This document shows, piece after piece, positions 60,441 to 64,000 of a stretch of DNA of 64,000 nt. A program made the position numbers and the translations under genes. The notes under the pieces are model-generated. The model had not been told where the DNA came from, did not search any database, and worked only from the letters and a program-made list of their open reading frames with translations. Location of the stretch: the NCBI GenBank assembly GCA_947846985.1, contig CANTUZ010000005.1:24958389-25022388 (forward strand), written 5' to 3'. The DNA comes from Fratercula arctica. Its lineage: Eukaryota > Chordata > Aves > Charadriiformes > Alcidae. The first letter of the stretch is position 1. Each line of letters begins with the position of its first letter.

Positions 60441-63400
60441 TATGGAGAGGAGCCTCTCAACATTGCTACTGGGTGGACCTGAGGACACAGAACTTAAGCA
60501 GCTTCCCATCTAGGCATCACTGGCGCTTAGAGTCCACCAAGATCAGTGAGAGCAGAGTGGGGAGGAAAAATTTCTTGTGTTCTGAAGTCTACTAGATCCA
60601 GCAAACTCTAACAGAATTTATATTTGTTATAAAAATCATAGTCATCTCCATCACACAGTCCAAATTTTGTTTACCTATAAAATCCATATTATGGAGCCTG
60701 TACAAAGTATTAAAATAAACTTCCTTGGCAGATTAACAATATCACTGCAGCAGTAAATGAAGCAAAAGATAAGTGACACAGACTTCTCCTGGCATTAAAG
60801 GTATGATTGAAATGAATTTTGCATACTACAGACAGTAAATTGATGAACTGGCTGCTCGGTTTCTAACCATGCGTAGCTAAAACAATTTCTGTTCAATTTC
60901 AACTTTCTGTGCCATTTGGCTCTCTTAATTTGAGTAAACAGACAAGAATACTGTAAACATATGTTTTGTACACTTCCCAAGTCAATCGTTTTCAATTTTT
61001 CTCTCTTGGAAAGACTGTCAACCTGAGTGGGAATTACTGGGAATTATATAGCTAATCTGGAATTAGTGAGACTCGAGTGGTTTAGTCTGAAAAGGTGATT
61101 CAGGAGAGCTGAGCAGCTGCACAGGATGTTCAGTTTGGACCCTTGCAGCACAAGTTCCATCATGACACAGTAAAAAATTGATCTGGTAGCATTCCTCACT
61201 GTGCAGCTGTAATGCTGTAATTGAATGAAAACCTAATTAGAAGAAAACCTATTTAAAGGTCACAAAGCAATGAAATCCAACAGTAATTTCAATAAAAAAA
61301 TCTTTTGAACAGTATGTTTTTCCCCCATCTGAGGCAACTTCAGTACAAGATAAAGCATCGCACCACCTGTCACAGGCCTCATATTGCTACAGTTAGAGAC
61401 TTCTGTGCTGAAGTAATAAGCCACGGTTGTTGGAGAAGGAGGGCAACTCTCTTTTGTTTTTAAATATGTGATTATGACAGGCAACAAAGTTATGCATTTT
61501 TCAATCTTCAGGTTAGCAGAAGGCTAATTATATTTTATAATTAGACATTATTATATCTGATAGTTAATGTAACTCTGCTCCTAAAATAATCAAAAGATAA
61601 TGAATCAAATAAGAAAGCAGAAAGAACAAAACATCATGGTGTGTAGAACACTAGTTTCCCGTGTAATAATAATCATAAAAATCTCCCTCTGGCCATAGTT
61701 TCTACAGAAGCTAAGCTGATTCCAGTCATCCTTTAAAAAGTAATTAGGAGATTGAACAACATTTTATAGGTGCTAGTGCTAAATTGCTCAGAGCCTGGAA
61801 AATATATCACAACTGGCAGGCTCCATTTATCTCAGTTTCGAAGCCCCGTATTTTTGAAGCCCAGCTTCTTCTCAATGATTGCAAGGATCATTTGCTTACT
61901 GTCACTGCTGTACAGCAGACTTACACTGCTATGGGATGAACCTCAAATTTAGTCTTATGGGTAAAATCAACTTCTTGTTGCTTACATTAAACTCCTGTCT
62001 AAAAGCTCATCATTCTTTCTTGTGAGATGTGTGGTACTTCTTGATCCTTGACAAGATAAGGAATATAGCAAGATCCATACCACTAGTATTTTGGCAATAA
62101 GCAACCGAACCAGGAAAACTTATTACTCTGAAAAAAAGTACCCTGACGCTTTTGAAGTCTCAAGACATTCAGCTGGGACCAAAGGTTGGTTCTGTTGCTG
62201 CTTCAAAATCTCCCTCGTATGGTGCAACCAAAAAGTGAGTTATCCAAGACTGACACAATAGATATGTCAGGAACAAGTGAAAATTTGACACTGGCTATCT
62301 ATAAGCTCCTTGTAGCTAGATTTTAGCATGGAAGGAGATAAATGTGCAACACTGGCTACAGACAAACAGGAAGGCTATCCTGTTTACAAATTCCAAAAAG
62401 TTTCTTAATGCAACCAGTATCCATCCATCAGAGTCCAACTTAGAATAGGAAACTGAAGAAGTCTGTGTTGACATTACAGAATATTGGTCTTAGCTTTCAC
62501 GTGTTTTATTTTAGTCAAAAGGAAAACTGATACTTTTTCTTTCTACATGCCTATTGGGTAGCTTAAAACATCTTCTTCTTGAACAAGTTTTCAGATGAAA
62601 CATGCTAATTGCAGTGTACTGCCAAACAGGCTGCCACTGCTACCTCTAAGTTTGACTGCAATTTTTCCTGTTCCATCCTATGTTGTTTTGCCCCAGTACC
62701 TTGGATGGCATTATTTTTCCATAACAGGCTGGAAAAATGGGACAACCTACACAATGATGTATGCAGGGCTAGTTTAGCGCTTGAATGCTTTCTAAAAATA
62801 CTTAACATCTATGTATCCCTCTAGTACTTCAGAATGCTTTACTAATATTATTTAACTGCTTTTCCACTCTCCTTAAAAACTATATCACAAGTACAGAGTG
62901 TTTGGGCCACTTAAACAAAGAAAATAAATTTTCTCCTTTTGTCTAAAGAAATACATATGATGTTTTCAAAATCATTTTAGGATCTCATGCTAAGCACTTA
63001 TGAAAAGTGGTTGTAATGATGAAGTCTTAATAGGAAAATAAACAGTTCTTTGATCTCAGGTGAACTGGAGATTTTTAACTGTATAACTCTTCAAGCAAAA
63101 GCCGAAGCTTTACAATACCAAGACCTAAGCTAGCTGTGAACAATGTAGAACATCAGAAACCTTCAACATCTGTTACAATGTTCTCTAGGAAATCAATTTA
63201 AATTTTGAGCGGTAGAAGAGAACTTTACCTCCCCTCCAGATAAGGCTGGCTCACTATGGGAAAGGATGCTTTAAAACAAATTTATCCCAAGAAAGATACA
63301 CTTCAGCTGTAAACAAAACTATTACGCTCTCTGGCTAGTAGTACTCTTTGTGTACTAGGCTCATCCACAAAGAGTCAAGTATCTTTGCCAGTATCTTTAG

Positions 63401-64000
63401 GAAATACCTTTGCTTCATTTCAAATTTTGATTATAGGCAAATTTCATGCTTTTATATACCCTTTGGCAATTACCTTTACTAGATTCTTACAACATTCATC
63501 TCGAGATTTTTCTGCATGTTGATAGGAATCAAAATATAGGAATAACTGACAGATTGAACAAAATAATTCCAGCTTTGTCAATTCTGGAGGTATCAATAAA
63601 ATCCATGTTTCTTAATTTTCTGATTTGTGTTTGGTTATTTAGAACTGGAAATACCATGTCTTCTTTTGCTGCTTTCTTCTGATATTCCCTTGTCCCTGTT
63701 GATTTTAATTTCCTTCCACAGTCCTTCTTTACTAGCTGCCTTGCCTTCCATGACAAAATCCCTCCCTTGAAATGTTTGGAAATAAAAAGGATGCAATTTA
63801 GTTAACAGAAGAAAGAAAGAAAAAAAAAATAAGCTTCTGTATCTCCCTGATTAAAACACTTATTTTGAGAAGAAAATTGCTTTAAAAAAAGTAGTAATGG
63901 GAGTGGAACAACAATACATTAAAATTCTCAGAGTACTACTTGAAATATCTTTGAGATCAACTAGCAGTACAAAAACTCTGATTTCTCATCTTTCTGTTTG
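60441..64000. other. Unique non-coding DNA, no supportable gene
   Basis: AT-rich sequence up to the window edge. Frames are short and overlapping with no recognisable domain. A purine-rich run lies near 63808-63830. I see no LTR, LINE tail or RNA gene. Confidence 0.5.

Noticed and set aside
1..64000. Searched for CRISPR arrays, tRNA/rRNA genes and prokaryotic operons
   Set aside because: No regularly spaced repeats, tRNA boxes or rRNA signatures were recognised, and the repeat content is avian nuclear DNA.

Overview
The window looks like ordinary nuclear DNA from a bird, and probably lies in a large intron or intergenic region. The main evidence is repeat content. There are two 3' ends of CR1 LINEs, one of which still reads the CR1 ORF2 C-terminus (HWNRLPREAV...) and ends in the ATTCTATGAT-type tail. 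There are also five solo LTRs of avian endogenous retroviruses. Four of these share a TGT(C)CTGGTTTCAGC-like start and/or a GGGTTAAACCACGACA-like end, patterns I know from Neoaves/songbird genomes. The order and species cannot be fixed from this sequence alone. By eye the DNA is AT-rich and CpG-poor.

Layout. 1-8.4 kb: unique AT-rich DNA with no supportable gene. About 8.44-8.64 kb: a very old LINE reverse-transcriptase scrap on the minus strand, with a frameshift and a ruined FADD motif. About 9.36-9.68 kb: a possible decayed LTR-like block. 9.7-15.5 kb: unique DNA. 15.5-21.0 kb: a cluster of three plus-strand solo LTRs (15505-16083, 16919-17412, 20521-21037). 25.6-25.8 kb: an old CR1 3' end. 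27.65-27.72 kb: a tandem duplication carrying a palindrome. 30.1-30.7 kb: a fourth plus-strand solo LTR. 37.47 kb: a run of 22 G. 41.9-42.0 kb: a nested, CpG-containing palindromic cluster, followed by a 14-bp-period pyrimidine tract at 42.2-42.3 kb. 48.0-48.6 kb: a minus-strand solo LTR from a second family. 60.07-60.38 kb: the best-preserved CR1, with a TG-rich microsatellite next to its tail. Everything else is non-repetitive as far as I can see, apart from short A/T/C homopolymers and A/C-rich tracts.

Protein coding. No open frame in the window is convincing as a host gene. The longest (156 and 153 codons) have no recognisable domain, and one runs through an LTR. I found no rRNA, tRNA, CRISPR array or prokaryotic-style gene cluster. 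Short exons of a large gene could be hidden, because an AT-rich intron with small exons cannot be excluded by eye.

I did not find an undescribed biological system. The most useful observations are the precise LTR boundaries with target-site duplications, the modular LTR subfamilies, the nested palindrome at 41.94-42.01 kb, the duplicated palindrome at 27.66 kb, and a few AT-hook/homeodomain-site-rich stretches that could be conserved non-coding elements. Those last ones need an alignment to test.
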